64,000 nucleotides of DNA from Amycolatopsis sp. NBC_00345 (GCF_036116635.1 NZ_CP107995.1:8308001-8372000), one strand, 5' to 3'; positions 24,331 to 33,161 are shown, counted from the stretch's first letter. Notes: generated from the sequence alone by a model not told the origin. A program made the numbers and translations.

Positions 24331-24963
24331 TCACTGAACGTGACGACGACGGCCGAAGGCTTCCTCCCACGCCGCGGCCACCTGGCGCGCGCACGCGGCC
24401 GGTGAGACGCCGCCGAAGCCGGTGCCGAGGCCCGGCATCGCGATGGTGGTGACGTGGTCGCGGACGGGCCCGGTATCGAGCTGCCCGTGGCGCCACTGGA
24501 GGAACACCGCGCGTGCCGCCAGGTAGGGGTGGACGGTGTCGGCGGGCAGCGTCTCGCCGGGCTCGCGCATCGTCGGCGCGCTGATCAGCCAGGCCGGCTC
24601 GGCCTCGCCGGTCGGGACGATCACGGACTCGCCGATCGGCAGTTCCCCGCCGTACGAAGCCAGAACCGCGCTGCGGACGCTCTGCTCCACACCGGGGAAC
24701 GCCCGCGCGTAGACCGCGTCGATCCCGCCGCGCATCCAGCCGTACGAGTTCGCCGGGCTGACCACGGCCTGGGCGACGACGTCGAGCACCGAGCCGCGGT
24801 GCACCCGGACCCGGCCGCCATGGTCGGCGACGGTGGAGAGGGCCTCGGTCCACGCGGCGGCAAGCGGTTCATCGACGGCGCACAACACCAGTTCCGGCGC
24901 CCGCGGCGAGGCCGGCGGACCGAAGTCCTCGCGCCCGGTGTGTGTGCCCGATTCGGCGGTCAC
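24331..24963 (-). CDS. Macro-domain (ADP-ribose-binding-like) protein
   Basis: 210 residues. The core has a macro-domain signature: VVSPANSYGWMRGGIDAVY, then GEAEPAWLISAPTM and IAMPGLGTGFGGVSPAACAR. Macro domains bind or hydrolyse ADP-ribose derivatives. GTG 24963 is chosen: CATGCT lies six bases upstream as a leaderless -10, and longer frames would run into the pheA promoter region. Divergent from pheA. Substrate unknown. Confidence 0.75.
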   Translation of the reverse strand: MTAESGTHTGREDFGPPASPRAPELVLCAVDEPLAAAWTEALSTVADHGGRVRVHRGSVLDVVAQAVVSPANSYGWMRGGIDAVYARAFPGVEQSVRSAVLASYGGELPIGESVIVPTGEAEPAWLISAPTMREPGETLPADTVHPYLAARAVFLQWRHGQLDTGPVRDHVTTIAMPGLGTGFGGVSPAACARQVAAAWEEAFGRRRHVQ

Positions 24964-25048
24964 GCTTCTAGCATGGCAAAAAACGCCACCCGGCGTAACC
25001 GGTTGGCGTACCGGCTGTCCGAGTGAAAGTCGCCACGTGCGGGGTAAG

Positions 25049-25054
25049 TAGCCT
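25049..25054 (+). promoter_or_regulatory. -10 box of leaderless pheA
   Basis: TAGCCT is followed by six bases and GTG 25061. No Shine-Dalgarno is present. Confidence 0.5.
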
Positions 25055-25060
25055 GACGGG

Positions 25061-25966
25061 GTGTTGCGGATCGCGTACTTCGGCCCCCAGGGCACATTCA
25101 CGGAACAGGCCGCTCGGGCGCTCGCGCCCGGTGAGGACCTGGCCCCCTACGAGACGGTCCGGCTCGCGCTCGCGGCCGTGCGCGAAGGCGCCGCCGACGC
25201 GGCCTGCGTGCCGATCGAGAACTCCGTCGAGGGCGTCGTGCCGACGACGCTCGACGGGCTCAGCGACGGCGAGCCGCTGGTCGCGGTGGCCGAGACGATC
25301 CTGCCCATCCACTTCAGCGTGCTGACCCGGCCGGGCGGCGGCGAGGTCAAGACCGTCGCCAGCCACCCGCACGCGCTCGCGCAGGTGCGCGACTGGCTGG
25401 AGGCGAACCTGCCGGGCGCGACTGCGGTGGCGTCGTCCTCCACGGCGGGCGCGGCCGTCGGCGTGGTGAACGGCGACTTCGACGCGGCCGTCTGCGCGCC
25501 CGTCGCCGCCGAGCACTACCCGCTGGAGGTGCTGGCCACGGGCGTCGCGGACGTCCAGGACGCGCAGACGCGTTTCCTCATGGTCCGCCGGCCCGGCGAG
25601 CTGCCCGCCCCGACCGGCGCGGACCGGACGTCGATCGTCGCGGCGGCCGTGAACCGCACCGGCACGCTGGCCGAGCTGCTCGCGGAGCTGGCCGGCCGCA
25701 GCATCAACCTCACCCGCCTCGACGCGCGCCCGACGCGTAACAACTTCGGCGAGTACCGCTTCTTCATCGACTTCGAGGGCCACGTCGCCGAGCCTCGGAT
25801 CGTCGACGCGATGGCCGCCCTGCGCCGTCGCTGCCACGTGCGGTTCCTCGGTTCGCACCCGCGTGCCGACGAGGTTGTGGCGACCATCGAGCCGGGTGCC
25901 GGCAACCAGGATTTCGTCGACGCGCAGGCCTGGGCCGACGCTGTGGTGAAGGGAGAGGGCGCGTGA
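25061..25966 (+). CDS. pheA: Prephenate dehydratase
   Basis: 301-residue enzyme converting prephenate to phenylpyruvate in phenylalanine synthesis. The N-terminus IAYFGPQGTFTEQAA and the catalytic QTRF motif (DAQTRFLMV) define the dehydratase domain. A C-terminal ACT domain follows (NRTGTLAELLAELAGRSINL and a DARPTR variant of the ESRP motif), for feedback control by phenylalanine. No chorismate mutase domain, as is usual in actinobacteria. GTG start with an apparent leaderless promoter. It overlaps the next gene by 4 bp (GTGA), so the two are coupled. Confidence 0.93.
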   Translation: MLRIAYFGPQGTFTEQAARALAPGEDLAPYETVRLALAAVREGAADAACVPIENSVEGVVPTTLDGLSDGEPLVAVAETILPIHFSVLTRPGGGEVKTVASHPHALAQVRDWLEANLPGATAVASSSTAGAAVGVVNGDFDAAVCAPVAAEHYPLEVLATGVADVQDAQTRFLMVRRPGELPAPTGADRTSIVAAAVNRTGTLAELLAELAGRSINLTRLDARPTRNNFGEYRFFIDFEGHVAEPRIVDAMAALRRRCHVRFLGSHPRADEVVATIEPGAGNQDFVDAQAWADAVVKGEGA

Positions 25967-26580
25967 GGCTGCTGCTGGTCCGTCATGGTCAGACGTCCGG
26001 GAACACGCGGGGCGCGCTGGACACGGCGTTGCCCGGTCCGCCGCTCACCGAGCTGGGGCAGGAGCAGGCGCGGGTGCTCGCCGAACGGCTGGGCGGCGAG
26101 CCGATCGTGGCCGTGTACGCGTCGCAGGCCACGCGCGCGCAGCAGACGGCCGCGCCGCTGGCCGAGGTGCTGGGCCTGGAAGTGCAGGTGATCGAGGGCG
26201 TCAAGGAGGTCGCCGCCGGTGACCTCGAGGACCACACCGACCGCGAGTCGATCGAGCTGTACATGAAGACCGTCCGCCGCTGGACGCTCGGTGACCTGGA
26301 CGCGCGGATCCCCGGCGGCGAGTCGGGCGCGGAGGTCCGCAACCGCATGCTCCACGCGGCCGGCGAGCTGCGCGCGAAGCACGAAGACGGCGACCCGGAC
26401 GCCATCGTCGTCCTGGTCAGCCACGGCGGGGCGATCCGGCTGGGCTCGGAGTGGCTCGCGTCGAACGTGCCGGCCGACCTCGCGAACAGCGCGCTGATCC
26501 CGAACACCGCCTTCGTCGAGCTGCTCGCCGAGCCGGACGGTGGCTGGCGCTGCCTGAGCTGGGTCGACACGCCGCTGTAA
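25963..26580 (+). CDS. Histidine phosphatase (PGM-like) family protein
   Basis: 205 residues. The phosphohistidine motif LLVRHGQTSGN at the N-terminus and the second histidine in VLVSHGGAIR place it in the branch of cofactor-dependent phosphoglycerate-mutase-like phosphatases. The acid/base Glu region GVKEVAAGDLED is present. The substrate is unknown. The gene is coupled to pheA by overlap, an arrangement I recall from relatives, but a direct role in phenylalanine synthesis is not shown. Followed by a family A palindrome. Confidence 0.85.
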   Translation: MRLLLVRHGQTSGNTRGALDTALPGPPLTELGQEQARVLAERLGGEPIVAVYASQATRAQQTAAPLAEVLGLEVQVIEGVKEVAAGDLEDHTDRESIELYMKTVRRWTLGDLDARIPGGESGAEVRNRMLHAAGELRAKHEDGDPDAIVVLVSHGGAIRLGSEWLASNVPADLANSALIPNTAFVELLAEPDGGWRCLSWVDTPL

Positions 26581-26581
26581 G

Positions 26582-26631
26582 GGCTCGTGAGTGGCGATGA
26601 CGGTTCTAACCGTCATTCCCACTCACGAGTC
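26582..26631. repeat. Family A palindrome, copy 2
   Basis: 24-bp arms (26582-26605, 26608-26631) with two mismatches and a 2-base loop, directly after the phosphatase stop. It has the same core as the copy at 22914. Probable transcription terminator or mobile palindrome. Confidence 0.8.
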
Positions 26632-26769
26632 ATTGAACGGGTGGGCCGCCACCGCCTGTTGTAAATTCGCCGTGTGCTGCCACGCTCAGTCAGAAAATCC
26701 CGCCCTGACCGGCTTCCGTCATGTGACGAATTCACGGTCCCGGCGCAACCCGGCGCCGTGGCCACACGT

Positions 26770-26783
26770 CCACTGAACAGTGG
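26770..26783. promoter_or_regulatory. Short palindrome before lipoprotein gene
   Basis: CCACTG-AA-CAGTGG, perfect 6+2+6 dyad, 26 bp before ATG 26810. Possible operator in the leader. Confidence 0.3.
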
Positions 26784-26809
26784 TCACCCAGCACAGGGAG
26801 GCGAGTGAA

Positions 26810-27466
26810 ATGGCAAGCATCAAGAAACCACGGATTTCCCTGGTTTTCCTTTCCGCGGCAGGCGCGTCCGCCGCACTACTGCTCTCCGCTTGTGGTGGCG
26901 GCACGACAACCGCGTCCAGCAACACGACCAGCTCCGAGCCGTCGTCGAGCGCTTCGCCCGCCACCACGGCCAGTTCGAGCCCGTCCACTCCGGGCAGCTC
27001 GTCCGGCACGCCGGCGCCGAATCCGGGCCCGGCCCCGGACAACGGCCTGTGCAAGGCCGGCGACGTCTCGCTTTCGCTCGGCCAGGGCGACGCGGGCGCC
27101 GGTTCCAGCTACCGGCCGCTGGACATCAAGAACACCAGCGGCAAGCCGTGCACCATCCAGGGTTTCCCCGGCATCTCCTACGTCGGCGGCGAAAACGGGC
27201 AGCAGATCGGCCCGCCGGCGTTCCGCGCCGGTGAGAAGGGCGAGGCGATCAAGCTGAACCCTGGCCAGTCCGCGGCCGCCGACATCCAGTTCGTCAACGT
27301 GCAGAACTTCGATCCGGCGACGTGCAAGCCGACCCCGGTCAAGGGCCTGCGCGTGTACCTGCCGCAGGAGACCGCGTCGAAGTTCCTGGCCGACCCCGGC
27401 ACGGGCTGCGCCGCCGCCAAACTGCCCGGCGACCAGCTCAGCGTGAAGACGGTCCACCGCGCCTGA
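26810..27466 (+). CDS. DUF4232 lipoprotein
   Basis: 218 residues. A signal peptide ends in the lipobox LLSAC (lipid-anchored Cys at about residue 26). A Ser/Thr/Pro-rich stalk follows, then a beta-rich DUF4232 domain (DIKNTSGKPCTIQGFPGISY, LNPGQSAAADIQF). Likely cell-surface protein on the outer side of the membrane; function unknown. ATG 26810 has the Shine-Dalgarno GGGAGG 9-10 bases upstream; the longer open frame from 26780 lacks one. Convergent with the next gene, stops 3 bp apart. Confidence 0.85.
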   Translation: MASIKKPRISLVFLSAAGASAALLLSACGGGTTTASSNTTSSEPSSSASPATTASSSPSTPGSSSGTPAPNPGPAPDNGLCKAGDVSLSLGQGDAGAGSSYRPLDIKNTSGKPCTIQGFPGISYVGGENGQQIGPPAFRAGEKGEAIKLNPGQSAAADIQFVNVQNFDPATCKPTPVKGLRVYLPQETASKFLADPGTGCAAAKLPGDQLSVKTVHRA

Positions 27467-27469
27467 GGC

Positions 27470-27931
27470 TCAGCCGCGCGCGCAGAGCTGCTGCACGGTG
27501 ACGATGGCGGCCTGCCCGGCGACGCTGTCGAACCGGCTGGTCAGCACCATCCGGTTCACGGTGCCGAGGCTCTGCGCCAGCGGCTGGTACCGGCCGTCGG
27601 AGTCGGCGGCCGCCTGCGCGAGTTCGAAGGCGGCCGTGACCCGGTGGACGGAGTCGTCGGAGACGCGGGTGAAGGCGGCGGCGTCGTAACCGCCGGTCGT
27701 GTCGGGCAGCCGGCCCGCCCGGTGCAGGCTCTGGCAGGCCGCCAGCGCGTCGTCGTTCGCGCCGCCGCGCTGGCCGGACAGGGCCCAGAGCAGGCCGAGC
27801 ACGCAGCAGCCGAGGATGAAGCCGGCGACGGCGGCCAGCACCAGCGGCCGACGCGTCCGGGAGGCTTCCCGCTCGAGGTCTTCGGCCGGTCTGTCGTCGT
27901 TCGGCAGCGGTGGGGTGTCGAGTGTGGTCAT
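27470..27931 (-). CDS. Single-pass membrane protein, unknown function
   Basis: 153 residues: cytosolic N-terminus rich in Pro/Asp/Arg, one transmembrane helix (about 29-52, LVLAAVAGFILGCCVLG), and an extracytoplasmic helical domain with two cysteines (about 66 and 150) that could pair. Shine-Dalgarno GGAGG before the ATG. No family assigned. It follows the MFS exporter gene on the same strand after 55 bp and may be co-transcribed. Confidence 0.7.
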   Translation of the reverse strand: MTTLDTPPLPNDDRPAEDLEREASRTRRPLVLAAVAGFILGCCVLGLLWALSGQRGGANDDALAACQSLHRAGRLPDTTGGYDAAAFTRVSDDSVHRVTAAFELAQAAADSDGRYQPLAQSLGTVNRMVLTSRFDSVAGQAAIVTVQQLCARG

Positions 27932-27986
27932 CGCGTACCTCCGCCGGCCGGGTGATGTGCTATTCCAGCACCAAAGCCGGTCGAAT

Positions 27987-29228
27987 TCACTGGTCGAGCG
28001 CTATTACCGGCCGCGATGAGGCCGTTTCGTCATCGATCGGGAACCGGCGCAGCGAAGCCGCCGCGAAGACCGTGACGGCCAGCAGCGCGACGCCGGACGC
28101 GGTGAAGGTCCGGCCCGCCGAGCCGAGCGCCTCCGTGAGCAGGCCGCCGAGCAGGGCGCCGACCGGGATCACGCCCCAGACGACCGTCCGCCACACCCCG
28201 AGCACGCGGCCCAGCAGCTCACCGGGGACCAGCGTGTGGCGCGCCGTCGCGAGCACGACGTTCACCGCCACCATCGCGGCCGCGAACAGCCCGAACAGCA
28301 ACGCGGCAGCCACCGGCTGCCGCGTCAGGCCCATCCCGCCGAAGCCGGCGGCGCAGCACAGCACCCCGCCGACCAGCACCGCCCGCCGGCTGGAGCGGCG
28401 GACCAGTCTCGGGGCGAAGGCGGCCCCGCCCAGCCCGCCGATGCCGCCCACGAAGGCGAACAGCCCGAAGGTCGCGTCGGACAGCCGGAGGTCATCGAGC
28501 GCGTACAGGACGAGCTGCGCCTGTGCCAGTTCGCTGAGCAGGCTGAGCAGCCCGGCGACCGCGAGCAGCCGCAGCATCAGCGGGCTCCCCCGTAGCCAGC
28601 GGATGCCGTCCGCGAGGTCGCTGCGGAAGCGCGTCGGCTCGGCCTGCCTCGGCCGGTAGGTCCCGCCGAGGCCGAGCAGCACGGCGGCGGCGATCGCGAA
28701 GCCGGCCGAGTTGAGCAGGAACGGGAAGGTGGCGAAGAGCGCGAAGGCGGTGCTGCCGACCGGCCCCCCGAGGAACGTCTGGCCGACGATCTCGCACGCC
28801 TGGAGCTTGCTGTTGGCGCCCTCCAGGTCGCCGTCGCCGACGACGGCGGGGATGAGCGCGTTCGCCGCGCTGTCGGCGACCGTCTCGGCCGTCCCGATGA
28901 GCAGGGCGGCGACGTAGACGAGCCAGATGCTGACCGTGCCCGCCGCGACGAGCACCGCGACCGAGCCGCCGATCGCCGCGCGCGCGACGTTCGCGATCAC
29001 CATCGCCCGCCGCCGGTCGACCCGGTCCACCAGCGCCCCCGCGACCACGGCGAACAGCAGCCACGGCAGGAACTGCACGGCCGACAGCCCGGCGATCAGC
29101 ACCGGGTCGTGGGTCAGCGTGGTGGCGAGCAGGGGGAACGCGACCTTGCCGACGCCGTCCCCGAGGTTGGACACCGCGCTCGACGACAGCAGCCACCTCA
29201 GCCTGATATCAGCGCGCGCTCGGCCCAT
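27987..29228 (-). CDS. MFS exporter (MFS_3/enterobactin-exporter type)
   Basis: 413 residues, 12 predicted membrane spans. N-terminal SNLGDGVGKVAFPLLATTLT and GALVDRVDRRRAM (motif A-like) are typical of MFS_3 drug or siderophore exporters in actinobacteria. Substrate unknown. The promoter region contains TACAAT (minus strand 29269-29274) and a dyad over the predicted start site, so repression by a local-type regulator is likely, though no regulator gene is next to it. Confidence 0.85.
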   Translation of the reverse strand: MGRARADIRLRWLLSSSAVSNLGDGVGKVAFPLLATTLTHDPVLIAGLSAVQFLPWLLFAVVAGALVDRVDRRRAMVIANVARAAIGGSVAVLVAAGTVSIWLVYVAALLIGTAETVADSAANALIPAVVGDGDLEGANSKLQACEIVGQTFLGGPVGSTAFALFATFPFLLNSAGFAIAAAVLLGLGGTYRPRQAEPTRFRSDLADGIRWLRGSPLMLRLLAVAGLLSLLSELAQAQLVLYALDDLRLSDATFGLFAFVGGIGGLGGAAFAPRLVRRSSRRAVLVGGVLCCAAGFGGMGLTRQPVAAALLFGLFAAAMVAVNVVLATARHTLVPGELLGRVLGVWRTVVWGVIPVGALLGGLLTEALGSAGRTFTASGVALLAVTVFAAASLRRFPIDDETASSRPVIALDQ

Positions 29229-29238
29229 GGCGGTACCT

Positions 29239-29274
29239 CACTGGAGTCAGGTCATGACTGCTAGTGAGATTGTA
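29239..29274 (-). promoter_or_regulatory. Promoter with overlapping operator-like dyad
   Basis: Minus-strand -10 TACAAT at 29269-29274. The near-perfect dyad CACT-N2-AGTCA-N5-TGACT-N3-AGTG (29239-29266) covers the predicted transcription start of the MFS gene. Confidence 0.45.
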
Positions 29275-29386
29275 AGCCGTATTTCACCGTTCAGTGATCG
29301 ACTAGTCACGATTGGTGATAAATCTGTGCCCGGACGGCCACGAGCCGGCGGAAAGCGGAAATCCCGCGTTCCGTAGTGAGGGTTCC

Positions 29387-29737
29387 TCAGCCCCAGCCGA
29401 GGTCGTGGAGGCGCTGGTCGTCGATGCCGAAGTGGTGGCCCAGCTCGTGCATCACGGTGATGAGGACCTCTTCGACGACCTCGGGCTCCGAGTCGCACAT
29501 GCCCAGTATCGGGCGGCGGTAGATGGAGATGCGGTCCGGGAGGACGCCGCCGTAGTCGGAGGTCCGCTCGGTCAGCGCGATGCCGTGGTACAGCCCGAGG
29601 ATGTCCGGCGCTTCGTCGTTGTACTCCTCGACCAGCACGACCACGTTGTCCATCGCCTCGGCGAACTGGGCGGGCACCTGGTCCAGCGCCTCCGAGACCA
29701 GCTCCTCGAAGCGGGCCCGGGTCATCTCGACGGGCAC
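29387..29737 (-). CDS. Zincin-like metallopeptidase family protein
   Basis: 116 residues. The motif HELGHHFGIDDQRLHDL is the HExxHxxG zinc site of the small actinobacterial metallopeptidase (DUF1025/zincin_1) family. Cytosolic, role unknown. GTG 29737 lies three bases after the upstream TAG, and an in-frame ATG at 29725 is an alternative. It is probably co-transcribed with the septum-formation-family gene. Confidence 0.85.
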   Translation of the reverse strand: MPVEMTRARFEELVSEALDQVPAQFAEAMDNVVVLVEEYNDEAPDILGLYHGIALTERTSDYGGVLPDRISIYRRPILGMCDSEPEVVEEVLITVMHELGHHFGIDDQRLHDLGWG

Positions 29738-29740
29738 CGG

Positions 29741-30721
29741 CTATCCGTTCCCGGTGGGGCTGGGCGGCGCCGACGGCGAGCCCGACGAGGCCGGCGCCTT
29801 CGAAGCGTCCTTGACGCTGCCGGTCACCGCCTGGAAGCCGCTGTTGTCGGCCAGGGTGGCCGCGGCCTTGCAGTTCACCTTCGTGGAACCGGCGTCCCAG
29901 CTCTCCTGCTCACGCAGGTCCCAGCCGAGGATCAGCTTCTTCTGGCTGAGGTCGGCGCCGCCGGTGTAGTCCTTCGCGGCGTCGGCGCACGCGGTGTCGA
30001 GCCAGGCGGTCTGGTCCTTCTGGCTCGGGTAGCCGTCCTTGAACTTCGAGGCCAGGTCCAGCGTCGCGATGATCTCGTACGAGTGCGGGCGGCTGCAGTC
30101 GATCGGGTCGCCGATGCCCTTGCCGGCCAGCGCCAGGCAGGTGCCCGGCGCCCAGACCAGCGACTGGTCCTGGTCCTTGGCCGCCCCGGTGGTCGGCTGC
30201 AGGCCGCCGCCAGGGCCCGTCCACTGCAGGCCGCAGCGCAGCTGACGGTCGCCCTCGCCCCACTGGTCGGAGGTCGGGCGCAACAGGTTCGTGGTGAGCT
30301 TGCCGTACGGGTCGAGCCCGTGGCCGAGGTACGGGCGGACGTCGGCGTTGCACTTCTCCTGCGCGATCTGCTGCCACTGGTCGAGGCTCGGGAACGGCGC
30401 TTCGGCGTTGAACTGCGCGCCGATGTCGATCGAGCTCGTCACCTCGAACAGGTGCGGCTGGGCGCAGGGCACCGTGTGTGCGTCCGACGCGTCGGACGCG
30501 GTCCAGGTCAGGCAGTTGCCAGGCGGCGCGTGGAAGGCCTCTTCGGCCGCGGCGTTGAGCTTGCCCTCGCCCCCGCCGGCCCCCCCGGCGAGCCCGTCGC
30601 TCCAGGAGAACGTGACACTGAGGGCGAGCGCGATGATGGCGCCCAGGAACACCCCGGCCATGACCACACGAGTGCTCAAGGTCTGCAGGGGCGGACGGAA
30701 CCGCTGGGCGTCGGGAGGCAT
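29741..30721 (-). CDS. Septum formation-family membrane protein
   Basis: 326 residues. A short cytosolic N-terminus, one transmembrane helix (about 20-40, VVMAGVFLGAIIALALSVTF) and two extracytoplasmic copies of a Cys-containing domain: APPGNCLTWT ... VPCAQPHLFEVTSSIDI and WAPGTCLALAGKG ... DCSRPHSYEIIATLDL. The PH(L/S)(F/Y)E motif is typical of the actinobacterial septum-formation (DUF4190-adjacent) family. A Ser/Pro-rich tail ends the protein. ATG 30721 lacks a clear Shine-Dalgarno. Divergent from the YgiB-like operon. Confidence 0.75.
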   Translation of the reverse strand: MPPDAQRFRPPLQTLSTRVVMAGVFLGAIIALALSVTFSWSDGLAGGAGGGEGKLNAAAEEAFHAPPGNCLTWTASDASDAHTVPCAQPHLFEVTSSIDIGAQFNAEAPFPSLDQWQQIAQEKCNADVRPYLGHGLDPYGKLTTNLLRPTSDQWGEGDRQLRCGLQWTGPGGGLQPTTGAAKDQDQSLVWAPGTCLALAGKGIGDPIDCSRPHSYEIIATLDLASKFKDGYPSQKDQTAWLDTACADAAKDYTGGADLSQKKLILGWDLREQESWDAGSTKVNCKAAATLADNSGFQAVTGSVKDASKAPASSGSPSAPPSPTGNG

Positions 30722-30814
30722 CGGTACCCATGATGCCCGCGCCGCACGAGCCGTGCGCGTCCCGGGTCGATAGTCTGGACATGGTTTCGCGGTGCGGGGG
30801 ATTACGGAGCGCAG

Positions 30815-31447
30815 ATGACGCAGGACGACAACGTGGGGCAGCAGCCACCCGAAGAGCCGGCTCAGCGCGGCTCGATGAGGTTCCAGGACGGGAGCACGCA
30901 GCCGCGTGAGCCGTCGCTGGCCGAGCAACGCGCCCGTCGGCAGGCCATCGCCGACCAGGAGCGCGAGGAACAGGAAGCGCAGGTCGCGGCCGTCGCCGCC
31001 GGCCGCAAGGCGGCGACCAAGCGCAAGATCCTGATCGGCAGCGGCGTCACCGTCGGCCTGGTCGGGCTCGTGGCCACCTTCTACACGGTCGCGAAGCCGA
31101 GCGAGACCACCGCGGTCTGCACCGACGCGAGCGGGGTTGTCGTCCAGAACGACGACCTCTGCGACGAGAACTACGTCACCAGCCACGGCGGCCACGTCAG
31201 CGGCGGGTTCATGTTCATCCCGATCTATGGCGGCGGCTTCTCCCAGTACCGCTACAACTACGGCGGCAGCGGCACCGTCGGCCAGCACGTGTCCGGCGGC
31301 TCGTTCAGCGCGCCGTCCGGCAACACCAACGTCTCGACCAAGTCGGGCAAGTCCGTGCAGCGCGGCGGCTTCGGCATCAGCGGCAAGAGCGGTACGTCCG
31401 GCGGCACGGGTGGCACGGGCGGCACCGGCAAGAGCGGGGGCTCGTAG
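30815..31447 (+). CDS. YgiB/DUF1190-like membrane protein
   Basis: 210 residues: a charged, helical N-terminus (about 35-65, coiled-coil prone), one transmembrane helix (about 72-90), then a Cys-containing segment (AVCTDASG ... NDDLCDENY) and a Gly/Ser-rich tail with YGGGFSQYRYNYGGSG, as in YgiB/YjfM (DUF1190) proteins. The gene is directly followed by a GspS-like gene and a DUF350 gene, the same trio as the enterobacterial yjfC-yjfL-yjfM set, which supports the call. ATG with GGAG six bases upstream. Function unknown. Confidence 0.75.
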   Translation: MTQDDNVGQQPPEEPAQRGSMRFQDGSTQPREPSLAEQRARRQAIADQEREEQEAQVAAVAAGRKAATKRKILIGSGVTVGLVGLVATFYTVAKPSETTAVCTDASGVVVQNDDLCDENYVTSHGGHVSGGFMFIPIYGGGFSQYRYNYGGSGTVGQHVSGGSFSAPSGNTNVSTKSGKSVQRGGFGISGKSGTSGGTGGTGGTGKSGGS

Positions 31448-32614
31448 GTGTACCGGGATCGCAGCGAACCGCGCCGGGACTGGCAGCGGACCGTCGAGGA
31501 CCAGGGGCTGGTCTACGGCACCCCGGCCAGGGACGGGGCCGGCAAGGCGCGCCCGTACTGGGACGAGTCCGTGCACTACGTGTTCGACATGGACGAGGTC
31601 CTCTCGCTGGAGGCCGACGTCGAGCTGCTGCACTCCATGTGCCTGGAGGCCGTGGACACCGTCGTGACCACCGAGGGCTACCAGCGGTTCGGCATCCCGG
31701 AGTGGGTCTGGCCGCACATCGCCGAGTCGTGGAAGCGGCAGGACCCGCACGTCTACGGCCGCTTCGACCTGCGTTACGACGGCAAGTCGCCGGCCAAGCT
31801 GCTGGAGTACAACGCGGACACGCCCACCACGCTGCTCGAGGCTTCGGTGCTGCAGTGGCACTGGAAGACCGACGTGTTCGCGGCCGACGACCAGTGGAAC
31901 TCCATCCACGAGAAGCTGGTCGACCGCTGGCGCGTGATCGGCGACAAGCTGCCGTCGAACGAGCTGCACTTCACCTGGTCCTCGGCCGACCCGAGCGGCG
32001 AGGACCACGTCACCACCGCGTACCTGCAGGAGACCGCCGCCGAGGCCGGGCTCGACACCGTGGGGCTGTCGATCGAGGAGATCGGCTGGGACCCGGTGCT
32101 CAAGCGCTTCGTGGACCTCGCGGAGGCGCAGATGTCCACGGTCGTGAAGCTCTACCCGTGGGAGTGGGTGGTCGACGAGGAGTTCGGCCGCTTCGCCGTG
32201 GAGACGATGCCGCGGACGCTGTGGGTCGAGCCGCTGTGGAAGATGCTGCTGTCGAACAAGGCGCTGCTGGCGGTCCTGTGGGAGAACTACCCCGGGCACC
32301 CGAACCTGCTGCCCGCGTTCACCGACGACCCCGGCCTGCTCACGGAGTACGTGCGCAAGCCGAAGCTGGGCCGTGAGGGCGCGAACGTGCAGATCGTCGC
32401 CACCGGCTACGAGACCCAGACCGACGGCGTCTACGGCGCCGAAGGCTACGTCTACCAGGCGTTCGACCCGCTGCCGGAGTTCGACGGCTACCGGCCGGCG
32501 CTGGGCGCGTGGATCGTCGGGGACGAATCGGCCGGGCTGGGCATCCGCGAGACGAGCGGGCTGGTGACGGACGACGGTGCGGCATTTGTCCCGCATCGCA
32601 TCCCGGAGTCGTGA
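31448..32614 (+). CDS. Glutathionylspermidine synthase-like ATP-grasp ligase (YgiC/YjfC)
   Basis: 388 residues, the synthetase domain only, with no amidase domain. Conserved stretches YDGKSPAKLLEYNADTPT, GREGANVQI and LGAWIVGDESAGLGIRE match the GspS/YgiC ATP-grasp fold that ligates an amine to a carboxylate. YgiC-type proteins lack shown GspS activity, so the real substrate is open. GTG 31448 begins immediately after the upstream TAG, so the two are translated together. Confidence 0.85.
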   Translation: MYRDRSEPRRDWQRTVEDQGLVYGTPARDGAGKARPYWDESVHYVFDMDEVLSLEADVELLHSMCLEAVDTVVTTEGYQRFGIPEWVWPHIAESWKRQDPHVYGRFDLRYDGKSPAKLLEYNADTPTTLLEASVLQWHWKTDVFAADDQWNSIHEKLVDRWRVIGDKLPSNELHFTWSSADPSGEDHVTTAYLQETAAEAGLDTVGLSIEEIGWDPVLKRFVDLAEAQMSTVVKLYPWEWVVDEEFGRFAVETMPRTLWVEPLWKMLLSNKALLAVLWENYPGHPNLLPAFTDDPGLLTEYVRKPKLGREGANVQIVATGYETQTDGVYGAEGYVYQAFDPLPEFDGYRPALGAWIVGDESAGLGIRETSGLVTDDGAAFVPHRIPES

Positions 32615-32682
32615 TAGAACCCTGCGTGAGCGGGCTTCCTGCCTGATCTGCACGTTTCGTTCCGACCGCTTCGGGAGATCCT

Positions 32683-33135
32683 GTGACCGCGACCCTTGCG
32701 CTGTCCGACACGTTCGGCTCCGACCTCGTGCGGGGGATCGGCGCGATCCTGCTGTACGGCGTCGTCGGCCTGCTGCTGATGTTCGCCGGCTTCTACGCGA
32801 TCGACTGGACCACGCCGGGCAAGCTGTCGCAGCTGGTCACGCGCGGCCTGCCGAACGCGGTGATCGTGACCGCGTCCGGGCTGCTCTCGATGGCGTTCAT
32901 CGTGGTGGTGGCGATCTTCAACTCCGCCAGCGACCTCACCGAGGGCCTGATCACCTCGCTGGTCTACGGCCTGATCGGCATCGTCGTCCAGGTGGTCGCC
33001 GTGCGGCTGCTGGAGTGGGCGACGCGGATCGACGTGGGCTCGACCATCGAGAGCGAGAAGTTCGCGCCCGCGAGCATCGTGGTGGCGGCCGCGCACATCG
33101 GCCTCGGCCTCGTGGTCGCCGTCGGTATCTCCTGA
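32683..33135 (+). CDS. DUF350 (YjfL-like) integral membrane protein
   Basis: 150 residues with four predicted membrane helices; the helix pairs form a repeated DUF350 unit (LLYGVVGLLLMFAGFYAID and LVYGLIGIVVQVVAVRLLE). GTG start with GGGAGA upstream. Third gene of the YgiB/YgiC/DUF350 operon. Function unknown; may work in membrane-associated transfer of a polyamine-like group (inference from neighbours). Confidence 0.85.
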   Translation: MTATLALSDTFGSDLVRGIGAILLYGVVGLLLMFAGFYAIDWTTPGKLSQLVTRGLPNAVIVTASGLLSMAFIVVVAIFNSASDLTEGLITSLVYGLIGIVVQVVAVRLLEWATRIDVGSTIESEKFAPASIVVAAAHIGLGLVVAVGIS

Positions 33136-33161
33136 GCGTGGCCGGGCGGTCCCGTTCCCAC

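Noticed and set aside
29741..32653. 970-residue minus-strand frame covering the YgiB/GspS genes
   Set aside because: Only its last 326 residues (septum-formation-family protein) have domains; the rest is the shadow of the plus-strand operon.
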